NCBI RefSeq assembly: GCF_001544695.2 | Contig: NZ_FCOM02000041.1 | Span: forward strand, 1-64,000 | Direction of reading: 5' to 3' | Length of the DNA stretch: 64,000 nucleotides | DNA from: Caballeronia arvi | Lineage (GTDB): Bacteria; Pseudomonadota; Gammaproteobacteria; Burkholderiales; Burkholderiaceae | In this document: positions 28,480 to 37,897 of the stretch, piece after piece | How the letters are laid out: every line of letters begins with the position of its first letter | How positions within the stretch are numbered: position 1 is the stretch's first letter | The notes under the pieces: model-generated | What the model saw: the letters and a program-made list of their open reading frames with translations, nothing else | What the model was told of the DNA's origin: nothing | The model's database searches: none | Program-made: the position numbers and the translations under genes

Positions 28480-29520
28480 ATGGCGACCTACAACGCAACG
28501 TCGCAGATCTTCTCGTACATGGATACAGTCGTATCTCAGTTCGTGGCGACCAACCTGTCGAATGTCATCAGCTTCGCCGCGCCGATGGTTGCGCTGGGTC
28601 TGACGATGGCGTTGATGATCGAGGGGTTGTTTCTCATGGGCCGGCCCAATGGCGAACCGCTAAGCTCGCTGGTCAACCGGTTCGTGAGATACGCCATCAT
28701 CATCGGTATAGCAAGTGCGGGCGGGTGGTACCAGACGAAGCTCGCCAACACCGCGATGCGCCTTCCCGACGAGCTCGCTTCGGTGTTTATCATCAATGGC
28801 CAGTCGGGCGCGAACGCACAAACGTCAATCGCGAACTCGATCGATCAGGCGATGGATAACGGGCTGAGCGTCGCAAAAAAGGCTTTCGCGAACTCGGGCG
28901 TGCTCAGCGGCCCGAACCTCGCAAACCTAGTTCTCGGCGTTACAGTGCTGTTCGTTACAGCGGTCATGTGCGGCATTGGTGCTGGCTTGATTCTGATGTC
29001 AAAGGTCATGCTCGGCATAACCATTTGCTTCGGCCCAATTTTCATCTTCTTGTTGCTCTTCGAGAGCACGAAGTCGTTGTTCACCAAGTGGATCGGGTCG
29101 GTCATCAACTACGGCCTGGTAACAGCGCTGTTTTCCGCCGTGTTCGGTCTGTTGCTGTACTTCTTCAAAGCCGCAGTCAGCGCCGCGTCGGCAGACAATC
29201 CGAGCTCGCCGATCATGGTTGCCATCGTTACCTGCGTATTCGTGCTCGTCCTCACCTGGTTCATGCTCAAGGAGATTCCGCACATGGCTTCATCCTGGGG
29301 ACAGGGTGTGTCAGCCGATATCTTCCGGCACATGAGGCAAAACCGCGACAGCGGGGGCGGCAACGGTGGCAGCAGAGGCGGAAGCGGCGGCAGCACGAAT
29401 CAGTCAGGAAGTGCTGGAGGCGGCGCTCCCGCAGGCTCAGCCGCCAACTCCACGGCGGCCGGACCGTCTGGCCAAACTCTGACTAACGGTCTAGCCCGAG
29501 GCTCGCGGCGATCCGCATAA
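28480..29520 (+). CDS. virB6: VirB6 polytopic membrane protein
   Basis: 346 aa from an ATG with AGGAG eight bases upstream. Five or more membrane helices are visible (LSNVISFAAPMVALGLTM; YAIIIGIASAGG; LVLGVTVLFVTAVMCGIGAGL; VMLGITICFGPIFIFLLLF; ALFSAVFGLLLYFF; IVTCVFVLVLTWFML). The C-terminal tail is glycine/serine-rich and disordered. This fits TrbL/VirB6, part of the inner-membrane channel. Confidence 0.9.
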   Translation: MATYNATSQIFSYMDTVVSQFVATNLSNVISFAAPMVALGLTMALMIEGLFLMGRPNGEPLSSLVNRFVRYAIIIGIASAGGWYQTKLANTAMRLPDELASVFIINGQSGANAQTSIANSIDQAMDNGLSVAKKAFANSGVLSGPNLANLVLGVTVLFVTAVMCGIGAGLILMSKVMLGITICFGPIFIFLLLFESTKSLFTKWIGSVINYGLVTALFSAVFGLLLYFFKAAVSAASADNPSSPIMVAIVTCVFVLVLTWFMLKEIPHMASSWGQGVSADIFRHMRQNRDSGGGNGGSRGGSGGSTNQSGSAGGGAPAGSAANSTAAGPSGQTLTNGLARGSRRSA

Positions 29521-29606
29521 GTACAAGCATGCATTTGACTAATCCTTGAATCGGTTTTCAAGGACGTGGGATGGTTTTGCCTCATCGAACATGAGAGGGT
29601 CGCGAA

Positions 29607-29804
29607 ATGAAGTTTCCCTGTGCACTGGCGCTGTGTGCGGCGGTTGCGCTCGCGGGATGTGCGAACAGCCGCAAGCCTGCGCCCGAGCCGGACATGAGCC
29701 AACTGGTCCCGGTGAACAAGTCCATGCCGAGCGAGGTCGTCGGCAAAGCCGTCCTTCCCGTGAGAGCGCCTGTCCAGCAATCGAAGACCAGGGATGCAAA
29801 GTGA
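29607..29804 (+). CDS. virB7: VirB7-like lipoprotein
   Basis: 65 aa: signal MKFPCALALCAAVALAGC with lipobox LAGC (Cys18), then a short polar, proline-rich mature part. Its stop overlaps the virB8 start. By position and form it is VirB7, which stabilises VirB9 in the outer-membrane complex. Confidence 0.75.
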   Translation: MKFPCALALCAAVALAGCANSRKPAPEPDMSQLVPVNKSMPSEVVGKAVLPVRAPVQQSKTRDAK

Positions 29805-30547
29805 TGGATAGCAATCAGCCTAATATCGCGCGAGCCGAGCGCAAAGCGATCACGCGAGCCGAAATGGATGCCTACCGAAAAGAGCGCGGCAGCGCCGAAG
29901 TCGATTTGCTCGATGAGGTCTTGCTGTCGCGTAAGCGCGCGTGGCAAGTCGCCGGGGGCTTCGCCGCGTTTGCGCTGCTTGCGTGGCTGGTCACGGGCGG
30001 CACGATGCTGCGCTACGCGCGACCCTTGCCGCAATACTTGCTCACGCTGGACAAGTCCACGGGCGAGTTGTCGCAGGTGTCGATCGTCACGCAGGACATG
30101 GGCATGGATGAAGCGACGGACCAGTACTGGGTGTCTCAATTCGTCATCCACCGCGAAGCCTACGACTTCTATGCCGGACAGACCGATTATGACTTTGTGC
30201 GCCTGACGGCATCGGGACAAGTGGCCGACGATTACTTGCAGCAGTATCGCGGCGCGAAGCCGAAAGACAAGGTGCTGGGAGACTCGGAAAGCACGTCGGT
30301 CCATATCAACTCGGTCATTGTCGACACCAGGCATCGCGTCGCAACCGTCCGCTATACGACCACGAAACGCTATCGAGACCGCCCCAACGCCGAGCCGCCG
30401 CAATATTGGATTGCGACGCTGGCCTTCGATTACGTGCGCCGCCCGATGACCGCGGCCGAGCGATTCATCAACCCTGCTGGCTTCCAAGTCACCAGTTTCA
30501 GGCCGAATCCGGAGAGTCCTGCGAACGTGGGCAAGGTGGGAGGCTGA
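29804..30547 (+). CDS. virB8: VirB8 inner-membrane assembly factor
   Basis: 247 aa, starting at the ATG that overlaps the virB7 stop. A cytoplasmic N-terminus precedes one helix (about 46-65) and a periplasmic NTF2-like domain with VSQFVIHREAYDF, DEATDQYWV and RYTTTKRYRDRP. Matches VirB8/TrwG. Confidence 0.92.
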   Translation: MDSNQPNIARAERKAITRAEMDAYRKERGSAEVDLLDEVLLSRKRAWQVAGGFAAFALLAWLVTGGTMLRYARPLPQYLLTLDKSTGELSQVSIVTQDMGMDEATDQYWVSQFVIHREAYDFYAGQTDYDFVRLTASGQVADDYLQQYRGAKPKDKVLGDSESTSVHINSVIVDTRHRVATVRYTTTKRYRDRPNAEPPQYWIATLAFDYVRRPMTAAERFINPAGFQVTSFRPNPESPANVGKVGG

Positions 30548-30549
30548 CC

Positions 30550-31461
30550 ATGAAGCGCATCGGATCGGTCTTACTCGTCGGCCTCGGCCTGACCGCACTG
30601 GCGGCGGCTGTACTGTTCGCCGCTTCGCCGGCAATGGCCGTATCGCCGAAGAAGAATTCCCCCTACGACTATCGCATCAAGTCAGTGGTTTACAACCCGC
30701 TCGACACGGTCGAGCTGAATGCCGTGCTCGGCATCCAGATTCATATTACAGTCGGCAAGGATGAAAAGTACGTGACGCACGCCTTCGGTGACACCAAGGC
30801 GTGGCAGTTCACGCATAGCGGCAACAACTTCTTCATCCGTCCGACCGCCGATCTGAGCGATACCAACCTGACGATCGTGACGGACAAGCACACCTACAAC
30901 ATCCTGCTTCACTTCATCGGCCACTACACGAAGCAGGGCGCAGACGGTCAGCCCGTTCGGGCTTTCATTAACAACCCCTGGTCGATGAAACAGGCCACGA
31001 TCGAGCTGAATTACCAGTATCCGAATGAGGACGCGGCCAGGGCCAGGGCCGAAATCGCCAAAGCGAAACTGAAGGGGGCAATGGCTCGGACGGACCCCAA
31101 TGCGTCGTTCAACATCGACTATCAGATGTCAGCCGATCCGGCGTCGGCAACCATCGCGCCGGTCAACGTGTGGGATGACTTCCGCTTTACCTACTTCAAG
31201 TTCGCGGCAAACGCCGAGCTGCCTGAGATTTTCGTGATCAGTTCCGATGGCAAGGAAAGCACGGTCAACACGCACGTCGAAGGCGCCGACCACAACATCA
31301 TCGTCGCCGAAACGACCGCCCAGGAGTGGCGCGTGCGCTACGGCCAGCAGAAGGTCATCGGCATCGTCAACGGCGAATTCGATCCGTCACGTGGGGCGAC
31401 ACCAAGCGGCACGATCATTCCGGGCTTCAGACGGGTGATGAAAAGCGAGGATGAGCAATGA
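30550..31461 (+). CDS. virB9: VirB9 outer-membrane complex protein
   Basis: 303 aa from ATG with GGAGG six bases upstream. A signal peptide is followed by YDYRIKSVVYNPLDTVELN, FGDTKAWQFTHSGNNFFIRP and the C-terminal WDDFRFTYFKFAANAELPEIF, all hallmarks of VirB9/CagX. Forms the core complex with VirB7 and VirB10. Overlaps virB10 by four bases (ATGA). Confidence 0.93.
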   Translation: MKRIGSVLLVGLGLTALAAAVLFAASPAMAVSPKKNSPYDYRIKSVVYNPLDTVELNAVLGIQIHITVGKDEKYVTHAFGDTKAWQFTHSGNNFFIRPTADLSDTNLTIVTDKHTYNILLHFIGHYTKQGADGQPVRAFINNPWSMKQATIELNYQYPNEDAARARAEIAKAKLKGAMARTDPNASFNIDYQMSADPASATIAPVNVWDDFRFTYFKFAANAELPEIFVISSDGKESTVNTHVEGADHNIIVAETTAQEWRVRYGQQKVIGIVNGEFDPSRGATPSGTIIPGFRRVMKSEDEQ

Positions 31462-32645
31462 CCCGGCGCGAACAGAACATCGATGAGCTAGTTGACGACA
31501 GCCAACCCCTCTCCGGCGGACGCGACGCGTTTCGCAGCGTCGTCGCGTCCCGGAACCGCATTCAGGGCATGCGTGCGTTTGTCGCGCTGATGGTCATTCT
31601 TGGGCTCGGCCTCATGGGCTGGATCATGTACCAGAAGCTGCACCCGCGGGCCGGTCCTGAGGTCCAGGCCAAGCAGATTTCGAACATGCTGCCCAAGTAT
31701 GACTTCTCGACGGATCCCAACGGCGCGGCCTCGCCTCCCCTACCCGCGAGTCCGGCTGCCGCCGCGGCGGCGCCAGCGCAACCGCAACAGCCCGCTCGCG
31801 CGCAGGCAGCGGCAAAACGCGAACTGACGCCAGAAGAAAAGGCGTATCAGCGCCGCCTCGGCGCCGACGGCTCGACGGTGCAAGACCCGCCCCAAGGCAG
31901 GGTCGACGCGGTTCAACGTGAAACGGCTAGCGGCGGGAAGTCGGGGTTGGAGTCCGGGTCGGGATCAGCACCGGCGAGCGCTGATAGCGTGGCGCTCGCG
32001 TCGCGGATGAACGGCGTCGGTATCGGCCGCGTCATGGCGAGCACGTTCAAGCATCCGAGCCTGACGGTTCCCGCTGGCACCATGATCCAGTGTGGCACGG
32101 CAACCGAGCTGGATACGACAGTGCCCGGACAGATCAAGTGCCATGTGAGCCAAGACGTGTATTCGTTCGATCACAAGGTTCGGTTGATCGACAAGGGGGC
32201 GGCGGTCGTCGGCGAAGCGAGTGGCGGCATCAAGAGCGGGCAGGCCCGAGTTTTCGCGTTGTGGACTCGCCTCGTCAATCCTGACGGCGCGACGATCAAC
32301 CTTAATAGCCCCGGCACGAATTCGCTGGGTAGCGCCGGTATCCCCGGACAGGTCGACTCCCACTTCTGGGAACGGTTCGGTCCCGCCATCCTGATATCGA
32401 TCATTTCGGATCTCGGCGATGCGGGCGTCCAGTACGCGGCGAACAAGGCGAGCAACGGCGGAACGAACATCAATTTCGATAACACGTCGCAAACGTCGGA
32501 TTCGCTCGCACGCGAGGCCCTCGCCGCGACGATCAACATTCCGCCGACGCTCTATGACCAGCAGGGCGATCACGTCGCGATTTTCGTGCGTCAAGACCTT
32601 GATTTCAGCAACGTCTACGAGTTGAACAGCGATGCCGCTCCATAA
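31458..32645 (+). CDS. virB10: VirB10 core-complex protein
   Basis: 395 aa. A single membrane helix at about 40-57 is followed by an alanine/proline-rich stretch (about 85-125) and a C-terminal TrbI/VirB10 barrel with IPAGTM-like VPAGTMIQCGTATELDTT, VYSFDHKVRLIDKGA and ILISIISDLGDAG antenna region. It spans both membranes. Overlaps virB11 by 14 bases. Confidence 0.93.
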   Translation: MTRREQNIDELVDDSQPLSGGRDAFRSVVASRNRIQGMRAFVALMVILGLGLMGWIMYQKLHPRAGPEVQAKQISNMLPKYDFSTDPNGAASPPLPASPAAAAAAPAQPQQPARAQAAAKRELTPEEKAYQRRLGADGSTVQDPPQGRVDAVQRETASGGKSGLESGSGSAPASADSVALASRMNGVGIGRVMASTFKHPSLTVPAGTMIQCGTATELDTTVPGQIKCHVSQDVYSFDHKVRLIDKGAAVVGEASGGIKSGQARVFALWTRLVNPDGATINLNSPGTNSLGSAGIPGQVDSHFWERFGPAILISIISDLGDAGVQYAANKASNGGTNINFDNTSQTSDSLAREALAATINIPPTLYDQQGDHVAIFVRQDLDFSNVYELNSDAAP

Positions 32646-33651
32646 AGTCCAGTCGTTCATTGCGTCGGACCACGCGGTCAGCATGACACTGGCTCCGCTG
32701 CTGCGTTATCTCGATAATCCGGATGTATTTGAAGTTCGCGTCAACAAGTTCGGGCAGGTCGTCACCGCCCGAGCCGACGGGCGTGAATTGCACGACGAAT
32801 CGGCGATCACGCCCGCCTACGTCAATAATCTCACGAACACGCTTCTCTCGTACAACGGCTTGGGACCGTCGCCGATCATGGATGTGAAGCTGCCAAATGG
32901 CACGCGCGGTGTGATTGTGCGGCCTCCGGCGGTGCTCGAAGGAACGGTGCTCCTTTGCTTCCGCAAGCACTTGCAGGTCAGCAAGGGGCTGGAACAGTTG
33001 CGCGATGAAGGCCGCTTCGATAACGCGAAGCGTCGCACGATTGAGGACATGCTGAAGCTCGACCCGGTCGAAGAAACGTTGCTTCGCCTGCTTGATCGCG
33101 GCGATGTGGTCCGGTTCATGCGCGAAGCGGTGCGCAGCAAGAAAAATATCTGTGTCTCCGGCAAAACGGGTTCGGGTAAATCGACGCTCACGCGCACGCT
33201 GCTGGCCGAAGTTCCGCCGTCTGAGCGCGTGCTGCTTTTGGAAGACGTGCATGAGGTCCAAGCCGATAACCAGTACGAAGTCGGCTACATGATGTACGGG
33301 AAACAGGAGGGCCGCGTGTCCGCGAAAGAATGCCTGACCGCGGCCATGCGGCTGTCGCCCGACCGTATTTTCCTCACTGAGCTGCGCGACGATGCGGCAT
33401 GGGACTACCTCACGGGCGCGAACACGGGCCATCCTGGCGGCATCTTTTCGACTCACGCGGACAACGCGGCAACGACGTTTGCCCGGATCGCGACGCTCGT
33501 CAAAGCCTCGGATGTAGGCCGCACGGTCGACTACGACGTAATTGTAAAAACCGTCATCACGACGGTTGACATCGTTATCTACATGGCCGAGCGCGAAGTA
33601 AAGGAGATTTACTATGATCCGGCGTATCGGCGTCGCCAGCTTGTGGGCTAA
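32632..33651 (+). CDS. virB11: VirB11 traffic ATPase
   Basis: 339 aa. N-terminal domain, then Walker A GKTGSGKST (177-185), ASP-box-like LLEDVHEVQ, and a His box GHPGGIFSTHAD, matching hexameric VirB11/PulE ATPases. Last gene of the virB operon. The start is the ATG inside virB10. Confidence 0.95.
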   Translation: MPLHKVQSFIASDHAVSMTLAPLLRYLDNPDVFEVRVNKFGQVVTARADGRELHDESAITPAYVNNLTNTLLSYNGLGPSPIMDVKLPNGTRGVIVRPPAVLEGTVLLCFRKHLQVSKGLEQLRDEGRFDNAKRRTIEDMLKLDPVEETLLRLLDRGDVVRFMREAVRSKKNICVSGKTGSGKSTLTRTLLAEVPPSERVLLLEDVHEVQADNQYEVGYMMYGKQEGRVSAKECLTAAMRLSPDRIFLTELRDDAAWDYLTGANTGHPGGIFSTHADNAATTFARIATLVKASDVGRTVDYDVIVKTVITTVDIVIYMAEREVKEIYYDPAYRRRQLVG

Positions 33652-33829
33652 TGCGCTCTGTGGCCGCTGTGCTCCCGTATGCGTGCCGGCTGCGCCTAGC
33701 CATGCGGCGACGCTGCAGTTTGATTTTTGGTCGCAAGGCACTGCGCGCTGACTGGTTCTGATATTCGATCCCGCACGCGCAGGCTGCATCGAAGGCGCGT
33801 TCTCCAGGTCCTGGACCGTCGACGCCCAG
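33652..33829. other. Short intergenic region after virB11
   Basis: No terminator with a T-run is visible after virB11. The right end carries minus-strand codons (VKDWASTVQDLENAP) that appear to be the out-of-frame tail of the TetR remnant. Confidence 0.3.
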
Positions 33830-34196
33830 TCCTTCACGAGCGCATGAACGCAGAGGTTTCGCCCGAAGCGTGCAAGAGAGCCAATGCCCCCTGAAGAAGC
33901 AGGTTGAGTTGCTTGGCGAGACGCTGAGGTTTGGCAAAGCCCGCCCGCTTGCACAGCTCGAGGAACTTCACTTCACCGCGTGAACTTGCCGCTATGCTGA
34001 GTTCGACGATGCCCTTGTGCTTCCCGGCATATTCCTGTGCCGCCTCCATTCCCAGACGGCCGCGCGTGAGCATCCGACCGATAATATTTCGTAGGTCAAA
34101 GAACTCGATGGTCTGCGCGCGGGTCGCTGATGTGCGCGACCGGATCGAAGAGTTCGTGCACGACGCCTTGACTTTAGAGCCGCAACATGGCCCCAC
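33780..34196 (-). pseudogene. TetR-family regulator remnant
   Basis: A minus-strand frame (33834-34196) carries residues that fit the ligand domain end of TetR regulators (EFFDLRNII ... ELCKRAGFAKPQRLAKQLNLLLQGALALLHASGE). After SAFMR the likely continuation (ALVKDWASTVQDLENA) is in another frame, so a frameshift lies near 33838. The N-terminal helix-turn-helix is missing. It follows a broken MFS gene on the same strand, so this was probably an efflux gene and its regulator. Confidence 0.55.
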
Positions 34197-34201
34197 TCAG
34201 A

Positions 34202-35122
34202 TCAACTTGCGAACCCAGCGATCGCAATAGCCAGGAAAAGCACACTCGATCCGGCTATCAACCAGACTAAGGACCGCCCTCGTAGGCGAGCGCCTCCAAT
34301 GATCGCGCCGGCGACAAAAGATCCCGCAGGCTCCGCCGCCGAAAGCACGCCGATCATCGTGGCCGACAAGTCGAACGTCTCCCTTCGGAGAGGGGTCAGT
34401 AGAACGTTATAGCTGTAGCCGCATAAGTTCGTGATTGTCGTCACGATCAAGAGAGCCATGATCGTTTTACTGTTGAGCGCGTATTGCCATGCTTCCTGGA
34501 GGTCCTTGCGGATCCGCGTCAGGGAGAGGCGCCCGGACGGCGCCTGCACGGACGAAAGTCGATAGATGCACGCCGCGGCGCAAAGCGACGCCGTTGCGGA
34601 GAGGAAATAGGATGTCGAGACGCCGAGTGCTCCGTAGATCAAGCCTCCAAGCAGAGGCCCGAGACATCGCGTCGCGAAGTTGGTCATGCTGTCGATAGCG
34701 ACCGCGCGGGAGGCCATCGCCGTGCCCGCTGTCTCCGCAATCATGCGCCTACGCGCAGGCATCTCAGTGGCATAGACAACACCGCTCACGAGCGCGGCGG
34801 CGCAAGGTGCCATGTCGATAGAACCCCGAGGAAAGACAAGACTCCAACTGTCGCCGACGAAGCGCTCGCCAGCAACAATCCGAGCAGCACTATTTTCTTG
34901 CGATCCATTGCATCCGCGATGACGCCCATAACCGCGCCGCTTAACAAGGAGCGGGAGACTCCGGCACGCGGAGACCACCGTCACTGCTACTGTCGAATTC
35001 GTAGCCTTGAAGGTGAACAACGCGGCTGCGAGCATTTCCAGCCACATCATCGAGGTTGAGACCGCGCCGCCCCCCCAGAGCAGTAAGAAACCTCTGGTGC
35101 GTACCACGCTTTTCGGGTGCAT
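34202..35122 (-). pseudogene. MFS transporter remnant with frameshifts
   Basis: The frame has 306 codons but family members of this MFS_3/EntS-type have about 400-530. Residues near the start (GFLLLWGGGAVSTSMMWLEMLAAALF) and the end (YSYNVLLTPLRRETFDL) are clear MFS sequence. Between roughly 34800 and 34960 the in-frame protein turns into nonsense, while a second frame reads SGAVMGVIADAMDRKKIVLL and LASASSATVGVLSFLGVLST, the expected loop and helices. So a frameshift and a compensating one occur, and the C-terminal half is lost at 34202. Not functional. Confidence 0.75.
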
Positions 35123-35424
35123 CGATTGCGTTACAGCGTGTTTCTTCGCCGATGGAGGGTGCTCATTTCAAGCGTTTAATTGGAAGCAGTCAGGCAGCGG
35201 GAGCGCGTGTCGCTTTGGCCGTAGGGGTCCTCTTACGGGTTGTCGTGATCGCCGAACGGCGAGCGCGGCAGCGTTACCCATCAGTGCGCCGGACGATGAT
35301 GCCGCCGGCAGAATCGAAATAGACGATGCCGAGCGCTGGCTTCGTCATGTCGATGTGTCGCTCCTAAGGAAACGGCCGATCGCGAGCCTTTTCGATGCCA
35401 ACATGGAAACAAGCGATCGTTCAC
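35123..35424. other. Intergenic region
   Basis: About 300 bases upstream of the MFS remnant with no supported feature. Confidence 0.3.
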
Positions 35425-35691
35425 TCACTCTCTTCTGATCGCGTCGTCTTTTCCGGGTGACTCGGGACGGTTGCCCGACTCAGGTGGGACTTCCTGCTTC
35501 GACCGATGTTGTGCAGGAGACGGTTCGACCTCGCCGGGAGATCTTTGACGCACTCCCTGCGCGGGATCGCCGCCTGTGGCGGCGCCCGGTCCTGGCTGGT
35601 TACCCAGCGAGCCACCACCGCTTGCTCCGCTGCCCGCATCGCCGAGCGGCTTATCGGTGCTGCCCGGTCCTTCCGAACGATCGCTGCTCAT
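35425..35691 (-). CDS. Glycine/proline-rich disordered hypothetical protein
   Basis: 88 aa from ATG with GGAGA six bases upstream. Sequence is low complexity throughout (DAGSGASGGGSLGNQPGPGA, then KQEVPPESGNRPESPGKDD) and predicted disordered. No family recognised. Confidence 0.4.
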   Translation of the reverse strand: MSSDRSEGPGSTDKPLGDAGSGASGGGSLGNQPGPGAATGGDPAQGVRQRSPGEVEPSPAQHRSKQEVPPESGNRPESPGKDDAIRRE

Positions 35692-36023
35692 GACCAGTCT
35701 CCTTCCTTTTGAACTTGGTGATGAGCAACGCGCATGCCGAGGGCGGCGGTTGACTTGCCATGTCGACTGTGTCGCGATATCTGGCCTTCGACGCAACAGA
35801 ATCCGTAAGACGGAGGCGCGAAAACCAGCATGCAGTAAGATTTTGGTGAAAGGTCAATGCACAAGCCGCGAATCGTTTTATCGGTATCGGTCGCTTTGCA
35901 GGTCGATCCCAACAACCGCCGGGCCGATTCAACGTACGTGGCCGAGGGAGGGTGCCTCACGCGCGCGACGCGGCGGCGAAGTAGCTTATGATGGCGGTCG
36001 GCATTCGCCCGCAGTTTCTGTGA
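35692..36023. other. Intergenic region
   Basis: About 330 bases; the overlapping minus-strand frames seen here have no recognisable content. Confidence 0.3.
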
Positions 36024-36428
36024 TCACCCCTCGTCTTCCAGCAGCACGGCAATGGTTCCACGCTCGCTCTGGCAGCCCGCCTCGTAGTCAACGTCGTGCG
36101 GCGCGAGATGCTGGATTGATCGCAGCAATCGCGGCGCGAAGCTTGAGCCAAAGCGCGCCACCAGCGCGTCGCGCGCAGTTTGGTCCGCGTTCGCGAGCGC
36201 GCGCAACTCCGCGAGTGGCAGGCCGACGAATAAGTCCAGCGGGAAAGGCGGTGAGTCTCGGTCGTCGTACGGACTTTCTGGTGAACGAATCCGCAAGCCG
36301 GGCTGCAGGTGCGTTTGCAGTTCCATCGTGAACGTGTAGCGCGCATTGCTAGCAAGCGCGGTCTTTGCCTCGCTCAGCAGGAACGGCGCAATGGACTCGA
36401 CGGCAGCGAGTTCTTCATCGTTGAGCAT
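36024..36428 (-). CDS. Hypothetical protein
   Basis: 134 aa, starting MLNDEELAAVESIAPFLLSE. Acidic, mostly helical, with a proline-rich patch (SPESPYDDRDSPPFPLDL) in the middle and a cysteine near the C-terminus. The ribosome site is weak. No family recognised and no related neighbour. Confidence 0.5.
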   Translation of the reverse strand: MLNDEELAAVESIAPFLLSEAKTALASNARYTFTMELQTHLQPGLRIRSPESPYDDRDSPPFPLDLFVGLPLAELRALANADQTARDALVARFGSSFAPRLLRSIQHLAPHDVDYEAGCQSERGTIAVLLEDEG

Positions 36429-36641
36429 GATCGATCTCGTCGGGCGCCTTTGCCTTCGGCGCGGGCTTCAGACAGCGGGAGCGTTGCCATGAGCAGCGAA
36501 TGGACTCGCACAGGCCGGGTCGTCCCTTCACCAAATTTAATACAAACTGGTGAATCCTCGCAAAAAATGTGATGTCGGCACAGTTCCGCGCCAGAGGACC
36601 TTCTCTTTCACACACTTTCACACTCGTCAGCTGATGCTTCC

Positions 36642-36956
36642 TTGCCGCTTCTTATTGGCCCGTGCCCCCAGACCTGCAGCTCTGAATTGGCTGGATCGGC
36701 AAGCCGCAAAGTTGAGCGCGAGGCGCGGCACCGGTTCGACGTGGCGTTGAACAGTGCCGGCGTGCCGTTCTTCATCGTCACGCCAGTCGTGCGCGAGGGC
36801 CGCATTGCAGAACTTCGATGGGAGTACCCAAACGAGGCGGCCGCTAGTCAACAAGCCGCCGCAGTCGTGATCGGCAGTTCGACTTCGTATGTACGTCCGC
36901 CTGGCTGGGATGCAAATATTCTGCTTGAGCGACTCGTGTCACTCCTGCGCCAATAA
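36642..36956 (+). pseudogene. Possible PAS-domain fragment
   Basis: The frame contains FDVALNSAGVPFFIVTPV then GRIAELRWEYPNEAAAS, which resembles the start of PAS domains of sensor kinases. Nothing before or after continues the protein (no kinase domain), so this would be a short remnant. The assignment is tentative. Confidence 0.3.
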
Positions 36957-37507
36957 TTTTGTCAACTCGCCGTGGGAACCCATGCCCGCTCCCGCTCAGC
37001 CTTGCCAGACAAGAGTTCCCCGGAGCGAAGTAATTGCGTCATCAGCGAAGGCTAAGTTCGGCAGGGTTGGGCGGCAGGCAGGACAGCAAGGTCTCAGTCA
37101 GGCCAAATTCGGCCATTGGCATATGGATTATAGGGACGCCGTGCGGCTCCTCCGCCCCTGACACCGGTCATTGGAGTTATGAACGCGTTAATGAGTTATT
37201 GACCGCTGACGACTTTCGTCCGTCGATGCCAGCACACGGTTAATTGACCTTACAGTCCGTTCATACTGAGATCACGTTCAACCGCGGCACCTTCCGCGAT
37301 TGAAGGATAAATCGACCCGTCGCAGATGGCTGCGCGGTGAGAACTTCAAGCAAAAGTATCCGAGACGGGGCGGCGTAGCTTCGCTGCTATCGAACAACAA
37401 CCTCCTGCGTGTCTCCAACCGGTCTGAAGTGTCTAGGCGCACCAACTTGGCGCGCTGGGCCGGCGCACGCTCGCCGGCTGGGGCGGGATGATAGTTTCGG
37501 CGGGTCA
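36957..37507. other. Intergenic region
   Basis: About 550 bases between two gene remnants. No gene, repeat or terminator supported. Confidence 0.3.
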
Positions 37508-37741
37508 CTGCTGGAACTTCCGGTGGTAGCCGCGATGCTTATTGCCAACCTCGCGCTCGGCATTCTCAACTGCGCCGCGCCGCAGATCGGGATTTTCCCG
37601 ATCGGGTTTCCCGTCACGATGCTTGTCGGCATGTTGCTCCTGCAACTGATGCTGCCGAACATCATCCCGTTCTTCTCGCACTTGTTCGATTTCGGGATCG
37701 ACGAGTTTGGCCGACTTGCGGCCAGGCTCAACGCGAGCTGA
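37508..37741 (+). pseudogene. FliR C-terminal fragment
   Basis: About 77 residues starting near LPVVAAMLIANLALGIL and running NCAAPQIGIFPIGFPVT, then LMLPNIIPFFSHLFDFGI, which is the end of the flagellar export protein FliR (about 260 aa). The natural stop is intact but the first 180 residues and a start are missing, and no other flagellar gene is near. It is a stranded end of a flagellar gene carried onto the replicon. Confidence 0.8.
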
Positions 37742-37897
37742 TTGAAGGTCTCGCATCGGGAAAATCTTGCCGGCCTGGCGTCAGGCAACTGTATGCCTTC
37801 GTTAGGCAGCGCACTATTACCAAGTCTTTCGCTACCTATGATCCTCGGGCGCATCGCGCATTCATCAAAAACTTATAAATTTCTCCGGGGATTGGGA

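Noticed and set aside
32605..33954. 449-codon minus frame opposite virB11
   Set aside because: Shadow of virB11 for most of its length; only its first part (about 33700-33850) overlaps the TetR remnant.
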